Shown here piece by piece: positions 1 through 9,030 of a stretch of DNA of 64,000 nt; the stretch's first letter is position 1, and each line of letters begins with the position of its first letter. The stretch spans positions 77,394,541-77,458,540 of the forward strand of contig OZ024743.1 in NCBI GenBank assembly GCA_964016885.1. The letters run 5' to 3'. The stretch is from Eledone cirrhosa (taxonomy: Eukaryota > Mollusca > Cephalopoda > Octopoda > Eledonidae). The notes beneath the pieces are model-generated. The model saw nothing but the letters and a program-made list of their open reading frames with translations. It did no database searches and had not been told where the DNA came from. The position numbers and the translations under genes are program-made.

Positions 1-264
1 GTGGTCGTGGAGGTGCCACGGCAAAAAAGCACCCAGCCCACACTGTAAAGTGGACGTGTAGGCGCCACGAAAAAGCACCCAGCACTCACTGTAAATGAGG
101 TTGGTGTTAGGAAGGGCATCCAGCTGTAGAAATCAAGCCAGATCAGTTCCTGTATGAGCAAGGCATGGTCAGCCGACCAGACACTGCCCACAACAGGACA
201 ACCCGTCTAACCCATGCTAGCGTGGAAGAACGGACGTAAAACGGTGATGATGATGATGATGATG
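1..264 (+). mobile_element. LINE 3' tail, third copy (window edge)
   Basis: Nearly identical to 8507-8763: CACCCAGC units, GGAAGGGCATCCAGCTGTAG, the CCCATGCTAGCGTGGAAGAA motif, then (GAT)n. The body, if any, lies before the window. Confidence 0.85.
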
Positions 265-589
265 ATATGTGTGTAATATTTATACCACATTTATAGCTTC
301 ATTGCTCATCTTTTTTCACACCATAAGTGAATGTTAGATTAGAAGTCATATATATCTATATATATATAGATGTGTTTGTGTATATATAATGTGTGTGTGT
401 GTGTATATATTATAGAAAAAACGAGGAAGTTTCGTTTACATGTGTCTAATATATATATGTCTATATACAGTTTTGTCGTCTGTTTTTTAACAAGTAACAT
501 AAAGCAACATTAGAAATTTATACAGCCAAATATATATATATGTTATAGAATACTGTTAGCTTCTCGCTAAAACAATTTCTATACCTTTC

Positions 590-597
<8 letters not shown>

Positions 598-628
<31 letters not shown>
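598..628. repeat. (TA)n microsatellite
   Basis: Pure TA tract. The flanking 265-597 and 629-917 hold only AT-rich DNA and short TG/TA runs; I see no gene there. Confidence 0.9.
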
Positions 629-629
<1 letters not shown>

Positions 630-917
630 GTATATACGTACATCAAATGTTTCTACTACAGTTGTAGCTTCATTGCTCATCAGTTCGTCATCTGTTGCTG
701 GCTGAAGGTTTTTGTTTCCAGTCATGACAATTACTAAATAACTCATTATATGTAATCTAACCAGAGGCATCTGAGCTACTCTTATATTGGAGGACATTCT
801 TCTACATTATACTATTCTGATCATGTTCATAGCAACATATCATTTATTGTGGTTTATGGCACAGTCTTAGCTAAATGTACTATATATATACATACTCACC
901 CCCCACACACACTCATA

Positions 918-1003
918 TATCATCGTTTAACGTCCACTTTCCACGCTAGCATGGGTAGGACGGGCAGTACTTTAGTGAGAGATCAGGTCAGAGGACCTTG
1001 ATT

Positions 1004-1006
<3 letters not shown>
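918..1006 (-). mobile_element. SINE/LINE tail fragment
   Basis: CATCGTTTAACGTCC then TCCACGCTAGCATGGGTAG; the terminal part of the tail family in reverse, next to (TA)n at 1007-1036. Confidence 0.75.
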
Positions 1007-1035
<29 letters not shown>

Positions 1036-1054
1036 CTACGTTTTTTGAGTACTT

Positions 1055-1155
1055 GTAATAATTGTTTCTACGTTAGGCACAAGGCCAGCTATGACCCAGT
1101 GTATTACTGGTACTTTATTTTATCGACCCCGTAAGGATGAAAGGCAAAGTTAACA
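1055..1155 (-). mobile_element. tRNA-type SINE, 3' half
   Basis: Reverse complement of the SINE body: CTTTGCCTTTCATCCTTACG, GTCGATAAAATAAAGTACCAG-type core and GAAACAATTATTA end. The tRNA-like head is missing. Confidence 0.85.
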
Positions 1156-1644
1156 ATAATATTTTTCATATATATGTGTATATATTAGGTTTATTCTATT
1201 AGAAATGTTTAGGATTAGTGTTGGAAGAATCGAAGCTGACCAGGACAGGAATATATTTTATTTTTCTATAAAATTTAAAAGATTGATAGATTTTATTATT
1301 CACAATTCTATAAATAACATTACAAATTGTTCACAATTCTTTTATGAAGATATAAACATATAATAAATACAATTCACTATTGCTAGTAACCTTAGAAATA
1401 TAACACACACACTCATATATATGAGAGAGTGAGGGAGAGAGAGATGTATATGTTGTATTTGTGTTGGTCAGAACATGTCTTACACATAGTGAGTCAACTG
1501 TTGTATCATTTCATTCGGTTGCTATATATATAACCCATGCTAGCGTGGAAGATAGACGTTAAACGATGGTATATTTATAATGTGTGTGTATATATTTTGA
1601 TGAGTTGTAGTTCACCTGAACACTACACAATCATTTTCACTATT

Positions 1645-1775
1645 TTATGGTCTGAGTTCAAATCCCGCCGAGGTCAACTTTGCCTTTCATCCTTACGGGG
1701 TCGATAAAATAAAGTACCAGTAATACACTGGGATAATTGCTGGCCTGGTGCCAAAAGTAGAAACAATTATTATTT
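1645..1775 (+). mobile_element. tRNA-type SINE, from box B onward
   Basis: Begins at TCTGAGTTCAAATCCCGCC (pol III box B-like) and continues through GGGGTCGATAAAATAAAGTA to GTAGAAACAATTATTATT. A short tail-family fragment, CCCATGCTAGCGTGGAAGAT, lies just upstream at 1533-1572. Confidence 0.88.
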
Positions 1776-1988
1776 GTATATGTGTGTGTGTGTGTATAAA
1801 TGATGTTATCTAAACGCACATATTTAAACAAAATATCTTTCTTCATAGAAAAATTTTAACTTAAAACATCTCACAAGTTTTGACAGATGGTTTCATAAAA
1901 ACGAAATGAACAGTGACATTGTATATATAATATATTTTTGTGTATTTACAAGGTTCCTAGCAATAATTAATTATATATATTATATATT

Positions 1989-2108
1989 TTCTGAGTTCAA
2001 ATCCCGCCGAGGTTAACTTTGCCTTTCATCCTTACGGGGTCGATAAAATAAAGTACCAGTAATGCACTGAGTAATTGCTGGCCTTGTGCTTAACGTAGAA
2101 AGAATTAT
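1989..2108 (+). mobile_element. tRNA-type SINE, from box B onward
   Basis: Same body as 1645-1775, truncated at the same place just before box B, embedded in AT-rich DNA. Confidence 0.87.
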
Positions 2109-2177
2109 ATATTTTCATTCTTTAAGAAGTATTATATGTATATTATATATGTCTTATATTTTCATTCTGTAAGAAGT

Positions 2178-2563
2178 CATCATCATCATTTTACGTCCGC
2201 TTTTCCTTGCTTGCAAGGGTGGGACGGGTCCTATTCAGCACAGCATCTCTCCAATCGTCACGGCCCTTCGTCATCTCCTCCGTGAGTTTCAGCGATCTGA
2301 GGTCTGCTCTCACCACCTCAGCCCGTGATTTTCATGGTCTTCCTCTACTGCGTCTTGCTTCCACTGGGATTTCTTAGCACTTCTTTACCCAGCGGTCATC
2401 CTCCATGCGCATCACATGTCCGTACCATCTCGGTCTTCTCTCCTACACTCTACAGTTTATCCCTCTTATACACAGTTTCTCTGTCAACTCATCTATGCTT
2501 GGTCGGTCACACACATTGACATTGCACATCCAACGGAGCATTCTTGCTTCATTTCTCTCCAGA
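2178..2563 (-). pseudogene. LINE (second RTE-like subfamily) 3' fragment
   Basis: Reverse complement matches the coding sequence at 26500-26880: C-terminal ORF part with the WYGHVMRMEDDR-like stretch, then a GCAAGCAAGGAAAAGCGGAC tail and (GAT)n. The frame is broken. It sits inside a short repeat: ATTTTCATTCTTTAAGAAGT-like units occur at about 2111, 2158 and 2592, so the insertion landed in a tandem duplication. Confidence 0.75.
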
Positions 2564-2639
2564 AGTATTATATATACTATATACGTGTCCATATTTTCAT
2601 TCTTTAAGAAGTATTATGTATTATATTATATAGTCGTTT

Positions 2640-2960
2640 TTATGAAAGGTGGGTGAAAGTGGCGAGAATGGCCCGTGTGAATGGGCCTTCTCTCTACATC
2701 AGCCTGTAGGTGGAAAAGAGGAAGGAACGATGGAGCACCCTCTCTCTGTGCTCCTGAGAAGAAGGGGTTGCACACTTTTTTCGGAGTGGGAGGAGGTGCG
2801 ACCCCCAAAACGCCTACTCCCTATTGAGGACTTTATTGTTAATTTTATATTTGTTATTTGTTTTCTTTACTCTCCTTTTTGTGTAAACTCCCCCCTTGTA
2901 TTTGTCCCCTTCTTTTGCGCCCTAGTGGCAATAAATAGAAATATATATTATATATGTGTA
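2640..2960 (+). repeat. Unclassified sequence with AATAAA, possible retroelement 3' UTR
   Basis: A GC-richer island in AT-rich flanks, ending with AATAAA at 2930-2935 and then a TA-rich tail. The base composition and ending suggest a processed or retroelement 3' end, but I recognise no coding motif. Confidence 0.3.
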
Positions 2961-3287
2961 TATTTTTTATTCTGTAAACATATATTTATAGAGAAATAAT
3001 AAGTTTGATATTTTCGTGGTAATAATAAAAATATGTATATAGTTGATCTGATGTGTTCTCTCTGACACTGTTAGCTGTGTTAAGGGGACTAAGTGTTCGA
3101 TGGACCTGAAAGAAATATCGACCAAATGTCCCTTAAACCACATCCTACCTTCTATAAAAAGAAAATATGTAAGGAGACTACATTAAGAAGTGTGGACGAC
3201 AGCATTTCCGAATAAGAAGGTCGATTAACCATCATTAGGTCCTCAGTTAGACCCCACTACCTAGAATTTTAGGTATCATTTATCACC

Positions 3288-3358
3288 ATAACCTCGAATC
3301 GGCCCTTGCCTTTTCAGTGAAACTGGGTAGACGGAAACTGTTTAGAAGCCCGTCAAAT
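3288..3358 (+). mobile_element. SINE fragment (GGTAGACGGAAACTG family)
   Basis: Carries TCGAATCGGCCC and GGGTAGACGGAAACTG...GAAGCCCGTC, the distal part of a common cephalopod SINE. 2961-3287 and 3359-3570 show no recognisable feature. Confidence 0.6.
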
Positions 3359-3570
3359 GAACTGTGCTTGTTAAATTCAAAGGATATTGTCGCTCTGAAT
3401 TTCCCTGAAAATTACGTTAAGGAGTACACGCGTCTATGGCGCATGGAATGCTCGGTCACATAGATATATGAGCAGGCTGTGTTGTGAAAACCAAACCTAG
3501 ATGAGACATTAAGATGGTTTTATTCAGTTGGAGCCGAGCTGGAACTATATAACATGTTGATACTCGACTT

Positions 3571-3574
3571 CAAT

Positions 3575-3607
<33 letters not shown>
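3571..3607. repeat. poly(T) tract
   Basis: Homopolymer of about 37 T, possibly the remnant tail of a minus-strand insertion. Confidence 0.85.
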
Positions 3608-3612
<5 letters not shown>

Positions 3613-3816
3613 AGGATTATATTAATAAAACCATGTACAGTATTATAAAAAAAAAGATAAATTCACGAACGTCTGTGTTCTTCACCTATATACACTTCTT
3701 GGAAAATATTTTACAGACACACACACACTATATATATATATATATATATATAGTGGTAGAAGACTGGAAGGTAATATCCGTAGTGGTAGAGCACTCAGTC
3801 CATGGGACGAGCTAGG

Positions 3817-3925
3817 TAGAAGTGGTTACACAACAGTTTAACCATATCCATTACGAGCTGAGGATCCGCTAAGGAGAAACAATTGTTCTCGGTATGGTGA
3901 ACTTACTGTTGTGTAACCACTTCTA
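3817..3925. mobile_element. Small inverted-repeat element with perfect 21-bp ends
   Basis: Left arm 3817-3837 starts TAGAAGTGGTTACACAACAG; the right arm at 3905-3925 is its exact reverse complement. The 67-bp interior has no coding potential. It fits a MITE-like or foldback element; no clear target duplication is seen, since the right flank is (TA)n. Confidence 0.55.
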
Positions 3926-4374
3926 TATATATGTTATACACACACACATGTATGTGTTTATATGGACTTCATGTGAAATGTGATGTTTGCCTTCATGGTG
4001 TGTTTGGCCTCACTGTATTTAGTTGTGTGTACAGAAAATAGACTTTTTCTGTTAAAATCTGTTTCGGCTTGTACCAGACTTAGCCAAAATTTCATCAATA
4101 TTCCACCAGAAATTTATTTCAGAATAATAAATGTTTTTTGAAAGACAGTTTCTTGAAATGAATGTCTAAATAAAGATTATTACATAAATTGGCGCTTCTT
4201 ATTACCTGGCATGGGTAACATTACACTTGGAAGTTTCATTTCAATTTGAAATGTGAGGTAATGACGAAGAAGAGCTCGAATTTTTATTAATATAAATTAA
4301 TTAATACGTATAAAATAACCCAATAAATTTACAGTTAGTATAACATATTACGAGAGAAAAATATATATATATAT

Positions 4375-4591
4375 ACGAAGGGGTGCTGAAAAGTTTCTGG
4401 CTTTGGATAAAAATAAAATACAAGAGGATCAGTTAATTATGATTTTATTCAACATATTTCCCTTCTCAGATTCACACATTTATTGCAGCAGTCCTTCAGT
4501 TTTTCTAAGCCTTGTAAAAATAAAAGAACTCGGAAGGTTGAGTCTCCATCCAGGCCTCTGTAACAGCCATCAAACCAGGGACTTTTCAGTA
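4375..4591 (-). mobile_element. Internally deleted mariner-like element
   Basis: The ends are inverted repeats of about 23 bp: GGGTGCTGAAAAGTTTCTGG at the left and its near-complement CCAGGGACTTTTCAGTACCC at the right. The minus strand between them reads LEKLKDCCNKCVNLRREIC then TGA, resembling the extreme C-terminus of a mariner transposase. A deletion derivative of a larger element is the simplest reading. 3926-4374 contains nothing recognisable. Confidence 0.6.
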
Positions 4592-5278
4592 CCCCTCGTG
4601 TGTGTGTATATATATATATCTCCGTATGTGGTTGACGGCTGAGAGAAAGGGGTACTCAATACCGAAGTCAAGTTTTAATATCCATTTGTTAAGACAAGAA
4701 CTTGCCCAATGACCCTGTAATAAACAGACGAAACTCCAATGTAACAAGACTATATATATATATAATGAGATTCATCTATATTAAAACTTTCATACTCTGC
4801 TATGTATTGAGTACCTTACTTACTGTGGTTACCTCCGATTCAACCCGAAATAACTTACGCACGCACACACACACACACACTATCATTTTACGTCCGTCAG
4901 GACTTAAAGGTTAGTATATATAAAACCAAGCATTGATCATTTAGTTACATTGTGTAGTCGTAGCTATTAAAAACATAATCCCTACATTATATTATTAGAA
5001 TAATAGATATTAGATAAATTCTTTCATCGTATAATGACGGCCTGATCTCTGATACCTCCCAGTATCTGTCAAATTAACGTTTTCACATCTTATATATACT
5101 GGTAGGGGTCAAAACTGCCAGACTCCACCTCAACGACCGATGACCCTGGAGTTCTGTGTCTTTCGTTTCTATTTTCATTTAAAAAAAACAACTTTCTAAT
5201 GTTCCCCTTAAAAAAATGTCTTTCCTCCGTTGTCTTGTTCTCTGTTAATTTTCCTAAGTTTATCATTATGTGTGTGTA
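4592..5278. other. No gene; AT-rich with CA and TA microsatellites
   Basis: Contains (CA)n around 4861-4880 and short TA runs. Small frames here are low-complexity and I see no conserved motif. Confidence 0.6.
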
Positions 5279-5345
5279 TCATCATCATCGTTTAACGTCC
5301 ATCTTCCACGCTAGCATGGGTTAGACGTTTTTCTTTCCCATTTGG
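5279..5345 (-). mobile_element. SINE/LINE tail fragment upstream of LINE A
   Basis: CATCATCATCGTTTAACGTC then CCACGCTAGCATGGGTTAGA; only the terminal ~60 bases of the tail remain. It meets the (TA)n at 5351-5371. Confidence 0.8.
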
Positions 5346-5348
5346 TGC

Positions 5349-8300
5349 GTGTATATATATATATATATATACCAAGCTACCAAGCACCCACGTGAAGCGC
5401 CAACCCAGAGACCCTCCCCTACGAGTGTCGACAAATGCCCAAAACTCCGAGTTGGTACCATCAATGTAGGCTCAATGAAAGGAAGAGCAGGAGAAATCGT
5501 AGAAATGCTAGAGCGAAAGGAAGTTGATGTATGCTGTGTGCAAGAGACTAGATGGAGAGGAGGGTCTGCTAGAGTCCTTGTAGGAAAAAGCCAGTGCTAC
5601 AAATTTTTCTGGGTGGGAAATGACGATGGGATGGGTGGTGTAGGTATACTATTAGCTGACAAGTGGGTAGATAAAGTAATCTCAGTGTACAGGGTAAATG
5701 CAAGAATCATTAAACTCAGACTAGTCCTGAATAAGACAATTACCACAATAATATCAGCTTACGCACCCCAATCGGGGCTGCCAGACGAACTTAAGGATAG
5801 GTTTTACGAGTCCCTAATACACACTACTGCTCTAACAGACGACAAGGACTTCCTAATCATTGCAGGAGATTTTAACGGGCACGTAGGTAAACACTGCGAC
5901 GGCTTCAATAGAGTACATGGAGGCCATGGAGTTGGCACAAGGAATGAGGAAGGATTCAGACTTCTAGAATTCTGCGACGCCAATGACATGTCGATATGTA
6001 ACACAAACTTTAAAAAACCCGACAACCACCTGATCACCTATAGATCAGGAGAGCACTCTAGTCAGTTAGATTTTATCCTCATCAGAGGACGTGACAGATG
6101 GACGGTCGTAAACACAAAAGCCTTCCCTAGTGAGGAATGTACATCCCAACATAGCTTAGTTGTCAGCGACCTCACGGTCAGAACTAGACGAGCCCTGAAA
6201 CAGAGGCCAACCTGGAGAAGAAAGATCTGGAAGCTGAAAGTCCCCTCAACCAGTAACAGATTTAAAGATATTTTACTCAACGCCTACGACAGTAAAGAAG
6301 AACAGATAGAGACATTTAACGTAGAAGAGAACTGGGAGTTCCTAAAAAATAACTTACTAGAGGCGACGGATGAGGTTTGTGGCTGGAGTAAGACCTCAAG
6401 CAGGAGGAGAGTGACTTGGTGGTGGAACAATAAGGTAGATGAAGCAGTCAAGGCCAAGAGACAGGCATGGAAAGAATGGAAGAACGGGGGGAGCAGGGTA
6501 CATTACATAGAGACCAAGAGGGAAGCTAGGAGGGAAGCAGAGGATAGAAAATTCAAGCATGTTTTACAACGTGAGGACCAGAAACAGGAGGTATTCAAGA
6601 TTGCGAGGCAGTGTGTCAGAGATAGTTGTGATGTCATTGGAGAGAAGTGTATCCGGAATGATAAAGGTGAGCTTGCCCTCACAAGTGCTGAGAAGAAAGA
6701 TGCATGGAAGAGTCATTATGATAGATTACTAAATGAGGAGAATGCATGGGAAGAAGAGACCCTACCCCGCGTAGACCCTATAGAGGGACCAGCAGTACAA
6801 GTCAGCGGCAGCGTAGTAAGTAAGGCAATCAGAGATATGAAGATAGGGAAGGCAACCGGTCCATCGGGTATAGCTACCGAGATGCTGAAGGCATCTGGGT
6901 CTGTAGGTCACACTATAACCACACGTATCGTTAACCAGGTAATACTAGAGGGGGCCATACCAAAAGATTGGTGCAGTAGCATCATTGTCAACTGCTACAA
7001 AGGTAAAGGCGATGCACTAGATAGAGGAAACTATAGAGGTATAAAGTTGATGGACCAGGTCATGAAAGTAACAGAAAGAGTTATAGCACAGCTGATTAGG
7101 GACCGGGTGAATATAGACGAGATGCAATTTGGGTTTGTACCAGGGAAAGGCACCACTGATGCCCTCTTCCTTGTGAGGCAATTACAGGAAAAGTACCTAG
7201 CTAAAAGTAAGCCACTCTACTTGGCATTTGTCGACCTTGAGAAAGCCTTTGACAGAGTTCCACGTGCTGTAATCTGGTGGGCTCTTCGAAAACTAGGAGT
7301 AGATGAATGGCTTGTGAAAGCGGTACAAGCCATGTATAGGGGAGCAGTCAGCAAAGTTAGGATTGGCAATGAGTATAGCGAGGAATTTAGCGTACAGGTT
7401 GGGGTCCACCAGGGCTCTGTTCTTAGCCCTCTCCTGTTCATCATAGTCCTGCAGGCAATAACGGAGGAGTTTAAGACCGGATGCCCATGGGAACTCCTGT
7501 ATGCTGATGACCTCGCACTCATAGCTGAATCTATGGTAGAACTAGAGAATAAATTCCAAACCTGGAAGCAGGGACTAGAGAGAAAGGGCCTCAAAGTCAA
7601 CATGACAAAGACTAAGGTCCTTATAAGTAGACGAGAAAACAGAACCCAGATCCCCTCAGGGAAATGGCCTTGCTCAGTATGTAGGAAAGGTGTAGGTAGG
7701 AACTCCATTCTCTGCCCCAAATGCAAACAATGGGTACACAAGAGATGTAGCGGGATCTCAGGAAGCTTAATTAAGAATGTAGGATTCACATGCAGCAGCT
7801 GTGCTGAAACAGCAAGCAAACAGCCACAGGAAACAAGTACCACCAATCTCTGGGAGGGCCCTGTAGAAACAGTAGACAGCTTCTGCTACCTAGGTGACCG
7901 AATTAGCAACGGAGGTGGGTGCTCAGAAAGTACAATAACTAGGGTAAGAACGGGATGGAAGAAGTTTAGGGAACTACTACCACTGCTAGCTGCAAAAGGC
8001 TTCTCCCTCAGAATGAAAGGCAGACTGTATGATGCGTGTATCCGAACAGCGATGTTGCATGGTAGTGAGACCTGGGCGCTGAAGGTGGAAGACTTACGTA
8101 GATTAGAGAGAAACGAAGCCTGCATGCTCCGATGGATGTGTAACAGTAATATACGTGAACGACAAAGCATAAAGGAATTGAGAGAGAGACTGAGCATAAG
8201 AGGAATCAAATGCTGCGTGCAGGAGAGGCGGTTACGCTGGTATGGACATGTGATGCGTATGAAGGATGACAGCTGCATAAAAAGGTGCAGAGCACTAGAA

Positions 8301-8462
8301 GTTGATGGAAACCGCGGAGTGGGGAGACCCAAGATGACTTGGGATGAGGTGATAAAAGCCGACCTTACCCAACTACACCTCTCAAAGTCAATGACACACG
8401 ACCGTGACTTCTGGCGTCACGCAGTAATACAGGGTACCCGACCTCCCATGGGTACATGCTGA
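5349..8462 (+). CDS. LINE ORF: AP-like endonuclease, reverse transcriptase, PHD-type zinc finger
   Basis: A 1037-codon frame; the first ~8 residues are read out of the (TA)n tract and are not native. Endonuclease: LRVGTINVGSM near residue 35, catalytic Glu66 in VQETRW, GDFNGH at 173-178, SQH before the RT linker. Reverse transcriptase: FVPGKGTTDA, Asp629 in FVDLEKAFD, HQGSVLSPLLF, and YADD at 718-721. After the RT lies a Cys4-His-Cys3 PHD-like finger: C775, C778, C789, C792, H797, C800, C815, C818. The C-terminal part has the WYGHVMRM and GVGRPKMTWDEV motifs common in this LINE group. Compared with copy B it lacks 21 nt in frame (7 residues near 392), lost between two AGCTAGG repeats. No stops or frameshifts, so the protein may be functional. 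The true start codon is uncertain. Confidence 0.85.
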   Translation: MYIYIYIYQATKHPREAPTQRPSPTSVDKCPKLRVGTINVGSMKGRAGEIVEMLERKEVDVCCVQETRWRGGSARVLVGKSQCYKFFWVGNDDGMGGVGILLADKWVDKVISVYRVNARIIKLRLVLNKTITTIISAYAPQSGLPDELKDRFYESLIHTTALTDDKDFLIIAGDFNGHVGKHCDGFNRVHGGHGVGTRNEEGFRLLEFCDANDMSICNTNFKKPDNHLITYRSGEHSSQLDFILIRGRDRWTVVNTKAFPSEECTSQHSLVVSDLTVRTRRALKQRPTWRRKIWKLKVPSTSNRFKDILLNAYDSKEEQIETFNVEENWEFLKNNLLEATDEVCGWSKTSSRRRVTWWWNNKVDEAVKAKRQAWKEWKNGGSRVHYIETKREARREAEDRKFKHVLQREDQKQEVFKIARQCVRDSCDVIGEKCIRNDKGELALTSAEKKDAWKSHYDRLLNEENAWEEETLPRVDPIEGPAVQVSGSVVSKAIRDMKIGKATGPSGIATEMLKASGSVGHTITTRIVNQVILEGAIPKDWCSSIIVNCYKGKGDALDRGNYRGIKLMDQVMKVTERVIAQLIRDRVNIDEMQFGFVPGKGTTDALFLVRQLQEKYLAKSKPLYLAFVDLEKAFDRVPRAVIWWALRKLGVDEWLVKAVQAMYRGAVSKVRIGNEYSEEFSVQVGVHQGSVLSPLLFIIVLQAITEEFKTGCPWELLYADDLALIAESMVELENKFQTWKQGLERKGLKVNMTKTKVLISRRENRTQIPSGKWPCSVCRKGVGRNSILCPKCKQWVHKRCSGISGSLIKNVGFTCSSCAETASKQPQETSTTNLWEGPVETVDSFCYLGDRISNGGGCSESTITRVRTGWKKFRELLPLLAAKGFSLRMKGRLYDACIRTAMLHGSETWALKVEDLRRLERNEACMLRWMCNSNIRERQSIKELRERLSIRGIKCCVQERRLRWYGHVMRMKDDSCIKRCRALEVDGNRGVGRPKMTWDEVIKADLTQLHLSKSMTHDRDFWRHAVIQGTRPPMGTC

Positions 8463-8763
8463 AGCATATAAACAATATGCCCCCCCCCCCCCCCCCCACC
8501 GCAAGGTGGTCGTGGAGGTGCCACGGCAAAAAAGCAGCCAGCCCACACTGTAAAGTGGACGTGTAGGCGCCACGAAAAAGCACCCAGCACTCACTGTAAA
8601 TGAGGTTGGTGTTAGGAAGGGCATCCAGCTGTAGAAATCGAGCCAGATCAGTTCCTGTATGAGCAAGGCATGGTCAGCCGACCAGACACTGCCCACAACA
8701 GGACAACCCGTCTAACCCATGCTAGCGTGGAAGAACGGACGTAAAACGGTGATGATGATGATA
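5370..8763 (+). mobile_element. Near-full-length RTE-like LINE, copy A, open ORF
   Basis: The element starts just after a (TA)n tract. It carries one uninterrupted endonuclease/reverse-transcriptase ORF, then a short 3' UTR with an 18-C run at 8480-8497, and a 3' tail at 8507-8763 ending in (GAT)n. There is no poly(A), as expected for RTE-like elements that end in short tandem repeats. The endonuclease domain is complete, so 5' truncation, if any, removes only the leader. Upstream at 5279-5345 is an opposite-strand fragment of the same tail family. Confidence 0.85.
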
Positions 8764-9030
8764 TATATTTATATACGCGCACACACATTATCAGTTAGAT
8801 GTTTTCATGCTAATGACATGCTTATGTAATCCACATCACCTTTTTTTATATAGAATATCGATTTTTCACAATAATGCCAGATGATTGATGTGGCGTATTA
8901 TATAACTGGTATTGTAATCACTAACTGAGGGATACAAATCAAAGCAGGGTTGTAAATTTGTATGGAACAATATTGTCCTTTATTTATTGAAAATAGCAAA
9001 AGACGTATATATATATATATATATATATAT

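Noticed and set aside
7217..7846. 209-codon minus-strand frame (and its twin at 29328-29957)
   Set aside because: Antisense shadow of the LINE RT/zinc-finger coding region; the two copies exist only because the LINE copies are identical.
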